Assembly: GCF_029382225.1 (NCBI RefSeq)
Contig: NZ_JARLTC010000039.1
Span: 26,301 to 90,300, forward strand
Length of the DNA: 64,000 nucleotides
Direction: 5' to 3'
From: Spongiactinospora sp. TRM90649
GTDB lineage: Bacteria; Actinomycetota; Actinomycetes; Streptosporangiales; Streptosporangiaceae
The stretch's first letter is position 1. Each line of letters begins with the position of its first letter. The translations under genes were made by a program, and so were the position numbers. Under the pieces are notes generated by a model that was not told the DNA's origin, made no database searches, and saw nothing but the letters and a program-made list of their open reading frames with translations. Shown here in pieces: positions 1 through 8,407 of the stretch.

Positions 1-262
1 CCACGACGCGCCGTGCGGCGAAGAAGGCGGCGGCCAGTCCCACGATGCCGCCGACGGCGATCACGACCAGGACGGTGTCCCTGGCCGGCCCTTCGATGCT
101 CATCGTGAGGATGCCGGTCACCACGCCTGACACGGTGGCGAGGATGGCCACGACCACGACCAGCATCACCATCGCCCGCAGGGTCCGCAGCCGCGACATC
201 ACGGCTATACCGGCGAGACCCACCAGTCCGGCGGTGATGGCGACGATCGTCGCGATGGTCAT
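1..262 (-). CDS. Two-component sensor histidine kinase, N-terminal part (cut by window edge)
   Basis: The frame starting at 262 runs off the left edge after 87 residues. It shows three hydrophobic stretches, at about residues 4-21, 31-53 and 64-80, followed by the basic residues RR, as expected for the membrane part of a sensor kinase before a HAMP or DHp domain. The start codon overlaps the stop of the response regulator upstream (ATGA), so the two are translationally coupled. The kinase catalytic part is outside the window, so the assignment rests on the membrane topology and the adjacent regulator. The signal sensed is unknown. Confidence 0.65.
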   Translation of the reverse strand, partial: MTIATIVAITAGLVGLAGIAVMSRLRTLRAMVMLVVVVAILATVSGVVTGILTMSIEGPARDTVLVVIAVGGIVGLAAAFFAARRVV

Positions 263-948
263 GGCGAGGGCTCGAATCGGTAGCCGACCCCCCACACCGT
301 GACGATCCGCTGAGGGCTGGTCGGGTCGGGCTCGATCTTCTCGCGCAGCCGCCGTACGTGCACGGTGACGGTGGAGGTGTCGCCGAACGACCAGCCCCAC
401 ACCTGGCTGAGCAGGGCCACCCGGGTGAAGGCCTGACGCGGGTTGCGCATGAGATGGGCCAGCAGCTCGAACTCGCGGGCGGTGAGCGTGATCAGCTCAC
501 CCCTCCTCCGTACCTCATGTGCTCCGACATCGACCACCAGGTCGCCGTCCCGCATCACCCCCGAGCCGCCCCGCATGGACGCGCCACGGGCTCGCCGCAA
601 TACCGACTGCACCCGCAAGGCCAGCTCACGGGGGCTGAACGGCTTGGTCACGTAGTCGTCGGCGCCGGTCTCCAGCCCGACCACCCGGTCGATCTCCTCG
701 CCGAGCGCGGTGAGCATGATGACCGGCACGGGCCAGCGTTCCCGCAGCTTCCTGCACACCTGCAGGCCGTCGACCTTCGGCAGCATGAGGTCCAGGATCA
801 CGAGATCCGGCGGATGCGCCAGTGCGCGGCGCAGCGCCTCGGCGCCGTCACCGACGCGCTCCACCTGGTGCCCATCACGCTCAAGATATCTGGCCACGAC
901 CTCGGCGACCGTGAGGTCGTCGTCGACCACCAGGATGCGGCTGCTCAC
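259..948 (-). CDS. OmpR/PhoB-family response regulator
   Basis: A 229-residue two-domain regulator with a GTG start. The receiver domain (about 1-115) has the acidic pocket DDD at 9-11, the phospho-acceptor Asp53 in ILDLMLP, Thr80 and Lys102 in VTKPF. The winged-helix DNA-binding domain covers about 130-229 and contains the typical TVTVHVRRLREKIE and VWGVGYRF motifs. It is the first gene of an operon with the membrane kinase that overlaps its stop codon, and it is divergent from the TlpA/CcdA genes. Regulation of those redox genes is possible but only inferred from position. No specific orthologue is assigned. Confidence 0.93.
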   Translation of the reverse strand: MSSRILVVDDDLTVAEVVARYLERDGHQVERVGDGAEALRRALAHPPDLVILDLMLPKVDGLQVCRKLRERWPVPVIMLTALGEEIDRVVGLETGADDYVTKPFSPRELALRVQSVLRRARGASMRGGSGVMRDGDLVVDVGAHEVRRRGELITLTAREFELLAHLMRNPRQAFTRVALLSQVWGWSFGDTSTVTVHVRRLREKIEPDPTSPQRIVTVWGVGYRFEPSP

Positions 949-1106
949 GTACTCACGGTACGGCCGGCGGCGCCGATCGAGCGATAGATGTCATCAGCTC
1001 ATAAGATCCGTGCGCCGTTCCGCCGACGGCGACCCTCTGTCAGGATCGGCCTGTTGTCATCACCGCGTAAGAATTCGGCCCGTGAGCGGAACCTACGCTG
1101 ACTCCC

Positions 1107-1673
1107 ATGACCGCACTACGAGTGACGATCGCCGGCGCCGCCTCCGCTCTGCTCCTGGCCGCCTGCGGCACCGAGGCGACGCAGACAGCCCAGACAGCCG
1201 TCACCGCCACCAGCCCGCCACCGGCGACATCCGCCACCCCCCGGGTGCCGTCGGCCGCGCCGTCCGTTCCCGCGGCCCTGAAGTTCTCCGCCAAGACCTT
1301 GGACGGCAAGGCGTTCCAGGGCGAGAGCCTGGCGGGCAAGCCGGTGGTGTTCTGGTTCTGGGCACCTTGGTGTCCCAAATGCCGGGCCGAAGCTCCGCAT
1401 GTCAAGTCGGCCGCCGCCACCTACAGGGACGTGGCGTTCGTCGGCGTCGCGAGCCTGGACAGCGAAGCGGCCATGAAGGAGTTCGTCCAGCGGACCGGCA
1501 CCGGCGCCATCACCCACCTGTCGGATGAGAAGGGCGAGGTCTGGGCCGACCTCGGCATCGCCTCCCAGTCCACCTTCCTGTTCCTGAAACCCGACGGCAC
1601 CACCACCAAGGCCAGCGGCCCGCTGGACGCGCAGGAGCTCAACGCGCACGTCGAGAAGCTGCGCGCGGGATGA
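1107..1673 (+). CDS. TlpA/ResA-like thioredoxin-fold lipoprotein
   Basis: A 188-residue exported protein. The signal peptide ends in a lipobox LLAAC with the lipidated Cys at residue 20, followed by a Thr/Pro/Ala-rich linker to about residue 60. The thioredoxin fold follows with the active site WCPKC (Cys89 and Cys92) and a TlpA/AhpC-TSA-like layout. Such proteins act outside the membrane as thiol-disulfide oxidoreductases and receive electrons from CcdA-type transporters. The next gene encodes exactly such a transporter and its start overlaps this stop codon (ATGA). Exact client proteins cannot be told from sequence. Confidence 0.92.
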   Translation: MTALRVTIAGAASALLLAACGTEATQTAQTAVTATSPPPATSATPRVPSAAPSVPAALKFSAKTLDGKAFQGESLAGKPVVFWFWAPWCPKCRAEAPHVKSAAATYRDVAFVGVASLDSEAAMKEFVQRTGTGAITHLSDEKGEVWADLGIASQSTFLFLKPDGTTTKASGPLDAQELNAHVEKLRAG

Positions 1674-2476
1674 ACGACCTGCCGCTCGCGCTGGCCATGA
1701 CCGCGGGCAGCGTGGCCGCGTTCAACCCGTGCGGCTTCGCCTTGCTGCCCGCCTACCTGAGCATGCTCCTGGCCGACGATCGTGGCGGACCGCTACGGGC
1801 CCTGACCTTGTCGGCCGCGATGACCGCCGGGTTCGTCACCGTCTTCGGCCTGTTCGGCCTCGTGGTCACCCCGCTGGCGTTGTCGCTGGGCCGTTACCTG
1901 CCCTGGGTGACGATCGCCGTCGGACTGGCCCTGCTCGCCCTGGGCGGCTGGCTGCTGTCCGGCCGCGAACTGCTGCTGCGCGTGCCTGCCCTGCGCACCG
2001 GGAACCTGTCGCAGTACGGCTATGGCCTCTCCTACGCCGTGGCCTCCCTGTCGTGCACCGTCGGCCCGTTCCTCGCCATCATCTCCGCCTCGCTGACCGG
2101 CGGTGGCATCCTCGGCGGCCTGGCGGTCTTCGTCGCATACGCTCTCGGCATGGGCCTGGTGATCACCCTGCTGTCCCTGGCGGTCGCGCTGGCCCGGGGC
2201 GCCGCCGTGGCCAGGATGCGCCGCGTGCTGCCGTACGTGCCCCGGATCAGCGGCGCGCTCCTGGTCCTGGCCGGACTCTACGTCGCCTACTACGGCTGGT
2301 ACGAGCTGCGCGTCTTCGACGGCGCTGCCGTCGACGACCTGCTCATCGGCACAGTCACGAGGCTGCAAGGCACCGTCACCGGCTGGCTGGAAACGCTCGG
2401 CCCCGCCTGGATCTCCCTCGCGCTTGCCGTACTCCTGCTCATTGCCTTCGCCGCCCGCCGCGCTCTCCGCCGATGA
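1670..2476 (+). CDS. CcdA-like thiol-disulfide electron transporter
   Basis: A 268-residue integral membrane protein with about six to seven hydrophobic helices. Both redox cysteines of the CcdA/DsbD-beta family are present, one in FNPCGFALLPAYL near the N-terminus and one in LSCTVGPFLAI in the middle helix. The family moves reducing equivalents from cytoplasmic thioredoxin across the membrane to exported thioredoxin-fold proteins. The gene overlaps the upstream TlpA-like lipoprotein gene by four bases, which makes that protein the likely redox partner. No haem-lyase or cytochrome c genes lie next to the pair, so a role in cytochrome c maturation is not shown. Confidence 0.9.
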   Translation: MNDLPLALAMTAGSVAAFNPCGFALLPAYLSMLLADDRGGPLRALTLSAAMTAGFVTVFGLFGLVVTPLALSLGRYLPWVTIAVGLALLALGGWLLSGRELLLRVPALRTGNLSQYGYGLSYAVASLSCTVGPFLAIISASLTGGGILGGLAVFVAYALGMGLVITLLSLAVALARGAAVARMRRVLPYVPRISGALLVLAGLYVAYYGWYELRVFDGAAVDDLLIGTVTRLQGTVTGWLETLGPAWISLALAVLLLIAFAARRALRR

Positions 2477-2602
2477 TCCCTGCCGTCTTGGAACGGTCAT
2501 TCCGAGACAGCGAGGTGCGGCCGTCAGCGGGGCAGGGTGGACACATACGCCGAATCGAACAACCGTGCGACTCGCGGCCGGTCATGCGATACGATGCGGG
2601 GC

Positions 2603-2740
2603 GTGGCGCGGATCGTGAAGCGGCATCGTCCCGAAGTCCTGGGGCCGCGGCCTGTTCGTCCTGGCCCTGGCGCCCTGCTGATCGCCGCGCTGGCACTCGG
2701 CATCTCACCCGACCACATCCGGGCCGTTCTGGGCCGGTGA
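2603..2740 (+). CDS. Possible small protein, unrecognised
   Basis: The 388-base stretch between the CcdA gene and the truncated thioredoxin holds one short frame worth noting. It starts at a GTG and encodes 45 residues. The N-terminus is basic (IVKRHRPEVLGPR), the centre hydrophobic (GALLIAALALGI) and the end helical (SPDHIRAVLG). The ribosome-binding signal is poor. It could be a real micro-protein, the tail of a degraded gene or chance. I do not recognise a family. Confidence 0.3.
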   Translation: MARIVKRHRPEVLGPRPVRPGPGALLIAALALGISPDHIRAVLGR

Positions 2741-2864
2741 GCCCGCAGGTTGAAGTCAGCACGCCCTGACGTCACAGATGGTAGTTATGCCAACGCAATG
2801 CGTGCATGATCGAGGTTCGGCCTCCTGTGGGCCTCGCCGGTTCCCGACCAATGGGGCGACCTTG

Positions 2865-3302
2865 ATGCGCAAAGCCCTCACCGTCATCGCGGCGCTGACC
2901 GCGGCCTGCCTGGCGCAGGCCGTCCCCGCCGCCGCTACCGCCGTTCACCACGACCAGGGCCGGGCCGCGAGCGCGTCGACGCTCGCGGCGCCGACGATCC
3001 ACATCACCGATGACTCCTTCCCGGCCGACGTGCTCAACGCCTCCAAACCGGTGCTGGTGAACTTCTGCGCCGAGTGGTCCGGGGTGTGCCGGGCACTGCG
3101 GCCGGAGCTGGAGCGGGTCGCGGCCGAGCGGGACGGCAGGGTGATCGTGGGGACTCTGGACATCGACCAGCCGGATGGCGTCGGTCTCGGCGATGGTCGC
3201 ACAGACCAGTTCGGCGAGGTCGAGCCGCTTCCGGTCGCCCTGAGGGCGGCAGGCCCACCGGGGTTCATGGGGGCGGGTCGTGCGGTCGCACCGGTCTGTT
3301 AG
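2865..3302 (+). pseudogene. Exported thioredoxin-like protein, 3' end replaced
   Basis: The N-terminus (MRKALTVIAALTAACLAQA) is a signal peptide. Residues from about 45 match a thioredoxin fold, including LVNFCAEWSGVCRALRPEL, where the usual WCGPC active site has become WSGVC and keeps only the second cysteine. After about residue 100 (near 3165) the thioredoxin pattern stops: the cis-proline strand and last helix are missing, and the remaining sequence is unlike the family. In that tail the opposite strand reads as protein-like (RLDLAELVCATIAETDAIRL), which suggests a rearrangement joined foreign DNA here. Loss of the nucleophilic Cys also argues against thioredoxin function. Confidence 0.65.
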
Positions 3303-3388
3303 TGCCGAAAAGTAGGCCAGAGGCAATCACACTGGACAGAACCGGTTCATATATGGACACGCCGGTTGATCGAGGCCAATATGGCACC

Positions 3389-4096
3389 ATGTCAAGATCA
3401 AAGCTGTGCTGCGCCTTACGCGATGCGCTCGTCGTCCTCGTCTCGGTAACGCTCATCGGCGCGCCGGCCGGTCCTGCGCACGCGTCGGCCTCCCGGTCGT
3501 CGGCCGGCTGGCCCGAGCCCGTTCCGGTCGTCTCCCGCGTTCAAACCACCGACCCGGTCGTGTTCGTCACCATCGACGACGGCTGGAACCACGATCCGGC
3601 CGCCGCGAAGCTGCTGCTCGATCGCCGGGTGCCCGCCTCGCTGTTTCTGCTGCCGGGTGCGTACTCCTACGATGACGCCTACTTCCGCAACCTGCTCAAC
3701 CACGGGCCGGTCCGAGTCGAGAACCACAGCGTCAACCACCCCGACCTGTCCGCGCTCGACGCCGCCGGCCAGCGGGCGGAGATCTGCGGGGCACGCGACC
3801 AGCATCTCGCCAAGTTCGGCGACAGCCCGCGTCTGCTGCGTCCGCCCTACGGCACGTACTCGGAGACCACCCGGACCGCCGCTCGTGCCTGTGGCGCGGA
3901 AGCCCTGGTCACATGGACGTATGATCTCACCACCTGGGGATCGGACCCCGTTCCGGTTCCTCGCCTGAAGACCGGCGACATCATCCTGCTGCACTTCAAC
4001 GGGACCGTGACGGATGACCTGCGAAGGGTCCTGGACGCGGCGGCCGCAGCCGGGCTGAAGCCCGCCCCCCTGCGGGAGTACATCGATAGATGGTGA
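3389..4096 (+). CDS. Secreted polysaccharide deacetylase (NodB domain)
   Basis: A 235-residue carbohydrate esterase family 4 protein. The chosen ATG gives a signal peptide with a hydrophobic core (DALVVLVSVTLIGAPAG) ending near AHASA; in-frame upstream starts would place extra residues before it. NodB motifs are present: TIDDGW (catalytic base and metal Asp) near residue 65, the metal-binding NHSVNH near 112-117, RPPYG near 150, and ILLHF toward the end. It should remove N-acetyl groups from an extracellular glycan such as peptidoglycan. The substrate cannot be told. It stands alone after the truncated thioredoxin. Confidence 0.9.
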   Translation: MSRSKLCCALRDALVVLVSVTLIGAPAGPAHASASRSSAGWPEPVPVVSRVQTTDPVVFVTIDDGWNHDPAAAKLLLDRRVPASLFLLPGAYSYDDAYFRNLLNHGPVRVENHSVNHPDLSALDAAGQRAEICGARDQHLAKFGDSPRLLRPPYGTYSETTRTAARACGAEALVTWTYDLTTWGSDPVPVPRLKTGDIILLHFNGTVTDDLRRVLDAAAAAGLKPAPLREYIDRW

Positions 4097-4319
4097 TGCC
4101 GGTATGGGAGGGGCGAATTCCGCGGCGAACCCGGCGGCGATCACTCTGACCATGGCGCGTACGACCGGCTCGCCTTGATGACGGCCCCACCTGGCGGGTG
4201 GCCCGCTGGTCACCTGGTGCGTCGCCGTCAGGGCCGCGATCGCCTCTGCGGCAGCGGCGGCCTTCCCAATTCTTCGTCGTAAATCACGCGATCCTGAGGA
4301 GCGTTCGTATGGTGAAAAC

Positions 4320-4964
4320 ATGTTCTTCGAACCTCCGACGGCTCACGAGGCATCAACTCAGCCATCCAGGCCGGGACTGCCGGCATGGTCCGCTCCGCCC
4401 GCGGAAGAGATGGGCGCGGTGCTGGTCAGCGGATTGACGCTGGCCCGCACTCCGAATGTCGCCATAACGTTGCCCACCATCCAGGCCTTCAGTAACGGCT
4501 GCCTGGTGAACGTGGACCTCGTCACGAGGCGGCGGACGCTGTCCCCCGACGACTTCCAGGCCCTGCAGTTATCCGTGTTCCCTCAGATGATCGCCGCGGT
4601 GAGGGCCGATCGGCCGTTACCGGACCAGCTACTACGGTTCGGCGTGCGCTTCGCCGACGGTGCCAAGGCCACCACCGTCGGACAACGCCTGGACAGGACA
4701 CGGTTCCCGCAGGATCCACCACCAGCTCCGCACCTTTCCTTGCTGTTCCCCGGGATGTCCATGCGCAGCGGTGACGAGGATGCGGGCGTCAAGACCATGG
4801 GGCTATGGCTTTGGCCCTTGCCTCCCGAGGAGAGCTTCGAATTCGCCGTGGAGTGGCCCATCGGCGGTATCGACTTGAACATCGTCGAACTCGATGGCGC
4901 GGCCATCGCGGCCGCCGCCCGGCAGGCGGTCTCGTACTGGCCGGAACTCCCGCAGAACGGGTGA
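4320..4964 (+). CDS. Conserved hypothetical actinobacterial protein
   Basis: A 214-residue soluble protein without a signal peptide or membrane segment. It has a Trp/Pro-rich motif LWLWPLPPEESFEFAVEWP near residues 160-180 and a C-terminal helix ending VSYWPELPQNG. Similar motifs occur in unannotated actinomycete proteins of about this size, but I cannot name a domain or function. The first 40 residues are Pro/Ser-rich and less convincing, so translation may begin at the Met at 4410. The preceding 223 bases hold no supported gene. Confidence 0.6.
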   Translation: MFFEPPTAHEASTQPSRPGLPAWSAPPAEEMGAVLVSGLTLARTPNVAITLPTIQAFSNGCLVNVDLVTRRRTLSPDDFQALQLSVFPQMIAAVRADRPLPDQLLRFGVRFADGAKATTVGQRLDRTRFPQDPPPAPHLSLLFPGMSMRSGDEDAGVKTMGLWLWPLPPEESFEFAVEWPIGGIDLNIVELDGAAIAAAARQAVSYWPELPQNG

Positions 4965-4985
4965 CCCGGGGGAGATGGGCGGTGG

Positions 4986-5735
4986 GTGGCCGGGGATGAT
5001 GGCTGTGTGGCTGATGATCCGGCGTTTCGCCGGCTTCGGCCGGACGGCGGGGTGTTGAGTGAGGGGGACGGCATGTCGGCCGAGGGGATGCGCGAGTTGC
5101 TGAGGGCGTTGCCGGTCTTTCCTGAGCGGTTGCCCGAGTTCGATACCTCGGCGGCTCCGGCCGAGCCGGTTGTGTTGTTCTTGTGGTGGCTGCGGGAGGC
5201 GGTGGAGACGGGGGTGCTCGGGCCGCATGCCATGACGCTGTCCACCGCCGACGCCGAGGGACGGCCGGCCTCGCGGGTGCTCATCTGCAAGGACGTCGGT
5301 GACGACGGCCGCTGGTACTTCGCGTCCTCGGCGAACAGCCTCAAGGGACGTCACCTGGCCGTCAATCCGAGCGCCGCGCTGACGTTCTACTGGCCCGCGC
5401 TGGGGCGTCAGATCCGGATCAGGGGAAGTGTCGCCCCAGCGGGGGAGACGGCCTCGGCCGCCGACTTCCTGGCGCGCCATCCCGATTCGCGTGCCGAGGC
5501 GCTGATCGGCCGTCAGTCGGAGGTCCTGGACGACCCGGCCGATCTCGACGAGGCGTCCGCGCGGGCACAGGCGATGATCGCCGCCGATCCGGGGCTGGTC
5601 GCCCCGTCCTGGACGTTGTACGCCGTCACCGCCGGCGACGTGGAGTTCTGGCAGGCCGGTCACGACCGCCGTCACATCCGCCTGCGCTACGAGCGCGGCG
5701 AGGACGCCTGGACGCGTCACCGGCTCTGGCCCTGA
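4986..5735 (+). CDS. Pyridoxamine 5'-phosphate oxidase-family protein
   Basis: A 249-residue flavin split-barrel protein. It has the PNPOx signature blocks: an N-terminal VLFLWWLREAVETG helix, AMTLSTADAEGRPASRVLI, the substrate/FMN segment GWYFASSANSLKGRHL-like (here RWYFASSANSLKGR), ALTFYWPALGRQIRIRG, and a C-terminal PdxH-like dimerisation tail (VEFWQAGHDRRHIRLRYER). PdxH oxidises pyridoxamine or pyridoxine phosphate to PLP; several actinobacterial paralogues do other flavin chemistry, so the reaction is uncertain. Starts at 5007 (GTG) or 5073 (ATG after GAGGGGGA) are also possible. Confidence 0.85.
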   Translation: MAGDDGCVADDPAFRRLRPDGGVLSEGDGMSAEGMRELLRALPVFPERLPEFDTSAAPAEPVVLFLWWLREAVETGVLGPHAMTLSTADAEGRPASRVLICKDVGDDGRWYFASSANSLKGRHLAVNPSAALTFYWPALGRQIRIRGSVAPAGETASAADFLARHPDSRAEALIGRQSEVLDDPADLDEASARAQAMIAADPGLVAPSWTLYAVTAGDVEFWQAGHDRRHIRLRYERGEDAWTRHRLWP

Positions 5736-5817
5736 CCGCCTGGCGGTATTGGATTCGCGCCACACGCCGGGCGTCGCGTTCCATCTATCCTGGATAACCT
5801 ACAGGTATAGTTGGTTT

Positions 5818-7164
5818 ATGTTCACGTCATCGGTCGTCATCGTCGGGGGAGGGGCGAGCGGCGCCCTGACCGCGATCCACCTGCTGCGGCTCGCCCGCGC
5901 CTCCCGCACATCGGTGACGGTCACCCTGCTCGACGAGCACGGCCGCCACGGCCTCGGCCAGGCGTACTCCACCAGCGATCCGCACCATCTGCTCAACACG
6001 CGCGCCGACCGGATGAGCGCGCTGGACGGCGAGCCGCGCCACCTGCTGGACTGGGCGCGCGGCGAGGGCCTGGACATCGGGCCCGCCGGCTTTCTCGCGC
6101 GCGGCCTGTACGGCCGATACCTGCGCGACACGCTGGCCGCCGCGCAGGAGCCGCCGGTCCGTGTGCTGCGCCGCGTCACCGCGAAGGCCGTCGGCCTGGA
6201 CGGCGAGCACGCCGTCCGGCTGGCCGACGGACGGAGCGTCGAGGCCGACGCCGTCGTCCTGGCCCTCGGCAACCGCAGCCCCGCCCCCATGCCCGGCGTG
6301 GGCGCGCACCCCCGCTACGTCGCCGACCCCTGGGCGGCGGACGCACTGGACAGGATCGGCGACGGCGCCCCCGTGCTGGTCCTGGGCACCGGGCTGACCA
6401 TGGTGGACGTGGCCCTGACCGTGACCCGGGCGCATCCGGGCACCGTGGTGCACGCGCTGTCCCGGCGCGCCCTGCTGCCGCGGCGCCATCTGGCCGAGCC
6501 CGCCGCGCCGGTCGCCGTGGCCGTTCCCGGCGGGCCGGTGCGGGTCGCGGACCTGCTGGCCGTCGCGCGGCGGGCCGTACGGCGCGGCGGCGGCGACTGG
6601 CAGGGCGTCGTGGAGGGCCTGCGCCCGCAGGCCCGGGCCCTGTGGCAGGCGATGGACCTGGACGAACGGCGCGTGTTCCTGCGCCGGGTGGCGCGCTACT
6701 GGGAGATCCACCGCCATCGCGTCCCGCCCGCCTCCGCCGACGCCATCGCCGAGCTGCGCGCCACCGGGCGGCTGCGCCTGCTGCGCGGCGGCCTGATCGA
6801 GGCCGCGCCCGCCGGCGACGGCCTTCGCATTCGCGCCGATCTGGACGGCGCCGCCACCGACCTGAACGTCGGCTGGCTGGTCAACGCCACCGGTCCCGGC
6901 GCCGACGTCACCGCCGACCCCTTCCTGGCGCGGCTCATCGGCGCGGGGACGGCCCGCCCCGACCCGTTCCGGCTGGGCCTGGACGCGAGCCCGGACGGCG
7001 CGGTGCTTGACGCGGCCGGACGGCCCGGCGAGCGCCTGTTCGCCTTGGGCCCGCTGCTCCGGGGAACGCTGTATGAGACGACCGCCGTCCCGGAGATCCG
7101 CGCCCAGGCCGCGGCCCTGGCCCCGCACCTGCTGCGGGCGGCCACCTCACGTGCCGTGGCCTGA
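5818..7164 (+). CDS. FAD/NAD(P)-binding oxidoreductase
   Basis: A 448-residue flavoprotein. I chose the ATG at 5818 because the dinucleotide-binding motif VVIVGGGASGALTAIHLL follows directly. The next block, HGLGQAYSTSDPHHLLNTRA, is typical of the FAD-NAD(P)-binding family (Pfam NAD_binding_9). A second nucleotide motif, VLVLGTGLTMVDVAL, lies near residue 185, and the end, GERLFALGPLLRGTLYETTAVPEIRAQ, is the conserved FAD-contact region. Members are found near siderophore or amino-acid-derived metabolite genes, but no such cluster is visible here. The last 18 bases overlap the convergent small gene. Confidence 0.87.
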   Translation: MFTSSVVIVGGGASGALTAIHLLRLARASRTSVTVTLLDEHGRHGLGQAYSTSDPHHLLNTRADRMSALDGEPRHLLDWARGEGLDIGPAGFLARGLYGRYLRDTLAAAQEPPVRVLRRVTAKAVGLDGEHAVRLADGRSVEADAVVLALGNRSPAPMPGVGAHPRYVADPWAADALDRIGDGAPVLVLGTGLTMVDVALTVTRAHPGTVVHALSRRALLPRRHLAEPAAPVAVAVPGGPVRVADLLAVARRAVRRGGGDWQGVVEGLRPQARALWQAMDLDERRVFLRRVARYWEIHRHRVPPASADAIAELRATGRLRLLRGGLIEAAPAGDGLRIRADLDGAATDLNVGWLVNATGPGADVTADPFLARLIGAGTARPDPFRLGLDASPDGAVLDAAGRPGERLFALGPLLRGTLYETTAVPEIRAQAAALAPHLLRAATSRAVA

Positions 7165-7431
7165 CCCATCGACGTCCCGCAGCGACCTGGTGACGCGCGT
7201 GACGAACTCGCTCAGCACCTCGAACGGAAGCTCCTGGCTCCCGTCGAAGAAGACGTAGGGCAGCCGCCCGATCTCCGCGTCGTGCGCGACGACCGTGACG
7301 GCGGCGGCCCCGGGCATGACCCCGCCTCCTCGCGCCTCACTGAGCTCGAAGAACCACGCCGCGTCGGAGTTCACGTACGTGGCGTGCAGGCAGTAGTGAT
7401 CTCCGTCGAGCTCCCAGCTCTCCAATGACAT
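7147..7431 (-). CDS. Small hypothetical protein
   Basis: A 94-residue soluble protein starting at ATG. It is acidic and aromatic-rich at the N-terminus (MSLESWELDGDHYCLHATYV) and has a central FFELSEARGG segment and a helix with FEVLSEFVTRVTRSLRD. Codon bias is like the neighbours. It converges on and overlaps the FAD oxidoreductase by 18 bases. I do not recognise the family. The gap up to the DUF6355 gene, about 200 bases, contains AT-richer sequence typical of promoters. Confidence 0.6.
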   Translation of the reverse strand: MSLESWELDGDHYCLHATYVNSDAAWFFELSEARGGGVMPGAAAVTVVAHDAEIGRLPYVFFDGSQELPFEVLSEFVTRVTRSLRDVDGSGHGT

Positions 7432-7628
7432 GAGCAGATGCTCTCAGGAGTGCCGCGGGCGCGCTATGGCGCGACTATGGGCCCGGCTATTGATCGAACG
7501 TTCCATCGGGTATTCCGGCGCGCGTCTTCCCCTAGCGATCCCCCTAGTAGTGATGAGAGATCGTTTTCTCCCATTCGGCCGGTGCTATAAAAGCGATATC
7601 GACCGGATAAACGAATTGGGAGTGTGCT

Positions 7629-7955
7629 ATGCGTTTTCTCGTGGCAGCAACCGCCGTTGCCGGGGCCCTGCTCCTCGCCCCGCCCGCGTTGGCGGAGGCG
7701 GCGCCGTCTGCGGCCTCCCTGACCTGTGGAGACCACATTGAGAAGGTGCCCGGTGGCCAGGAGTACGAGCGCAAGTTCTTCTACGGCAACTGTTCGAACA
7801 CGGCCGTGAAGATCAACATCTGGTACCGCGTGTACTCGTTCCAGAACTTCGACAAGCAGGTGTGCGTGCCCGTGCGGAGTGACACGCAAATCGGTCACAC
7901 CCTCAACTATGCCCTCGCCAGTTACTACGTGAAGGACACCGCCGGTTCCTGCTGA
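7629..7955 (+). CDS. Small secreted DUF6355-like protein
   Basis: A 108-residue precursor with a clear signal peptide (MRFLVAATAVAGALLLAPPA, cleavage near ALAEA). The mature part has four cysteines (C in LTCGD, GNCSN, QVCVP and the terminal SC) and aromatic-rich strands (ERKFFYGNC, IWYRVYSFQNF), suggesting a small disulfide-bonded beta protein of the DUF6355 kind. GGGAGTG precedes the ATG as ribosome-binding site, and the upstream region is AT-rich (CTATAAAAGCGATA). A strong terminator follows. The function is unknown. Confidence 0.75.
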   Translation: MRFLVAATAVAGALLLAPPALAEAAPSAASLTCGDHIEKVPGGQEYERKFFYGNCSNTAVKINIWYRVYSFQNFDKQVCVPVRSDTQIGHTLNYALASYYVKDTAGSC

Positions 7956-7964
7956 GTTATCGGT

Positions 7965-8010
7965 GAATTCCCGTCCGGAGCATCGGGCCCGGGCGGGAAT
8001 TCCGCGTTTT
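7965..8010 (+). terminator. Rho-independent terminator after the DUF6355 gene
   Basis: Arms 7965-7978 (GAATTCCCGTCCGG) and 7989-8002 pair with a single mismatch around a 10-base loop, and a CGCGTTTT tract follows. It lies 10 bases after the stop codon. Confidence 0.85.
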
Positions 8011-8142
8011 GACGGGCCGTCCGGCTGATGGCCCGCCGCGCCTTCGGCGAACCCGGCGTCGAACGCCGCCCGGCCCAGGGCGGCGACGGCGGCGGCCGTG
8101 AGGCGGTCCACGTCGCCGCGTTCGGCCGCGGGCAGCGGCACC

Positions 8143-8333
8143 TCGACCGTCGACCTGAACCGGCCGGCGGTGGACGCCCTGATCGCCCTCAGCCGTGCGC
8201 GCGGTGTCGCCCCGGAGTGCACGGGCCGCTGAAGGCGCTGCTCGACCGGCGGTCGGCCGCCGGGCACGGCGGCGACAGCGTGTCCAGTGTCTACGAGCTG
8301 CTGCGATCCCGGCACTCCGCCCGCCGGAAATGA
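8143..8333 (+). pseudogene. C-terminal remnant of a 6PGDH/imine-reductase-like oxidoreductase
   Basis: Two adjoining frames together resemble the last ~60 residues of an NAD(P)-dependent 6-phosphogluconate dehydrogenase-like or imine reductase. The first frame gives NRPAVDALIALSRARGVAPE; after a frameshift near 8215-8232 the second gives LKALLDRRSAAGHGGDSVSS and YELLRS. The family end normally reads as a helix of the LVDRAxAAGHGxDxFASLxEVL type. The Rossmann domain and everything else upstream are missing. The preceding ~130 bases carry a protein-like stretch on the opposite strand (AALGRAAFDAGFAEG) that may be another scrap. Confidence 0.5.
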
Positions 8334-8407
8334 GGCGTGCCTTTCTGGACTTACGGGTAATGATGTAAGCATCATCGCCCGTCGAGCCCCCCGAGGAGGG
8401 CGCTGCC

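Noticed and set aside
4097..4319. Minus-strand protein-like stretch (KAAAAAEAIAALTATHQVTS) before the hypothetical gene
   Set aside because: Low complexity, no start or domain, and it runs antisense into the deacetylase gene.
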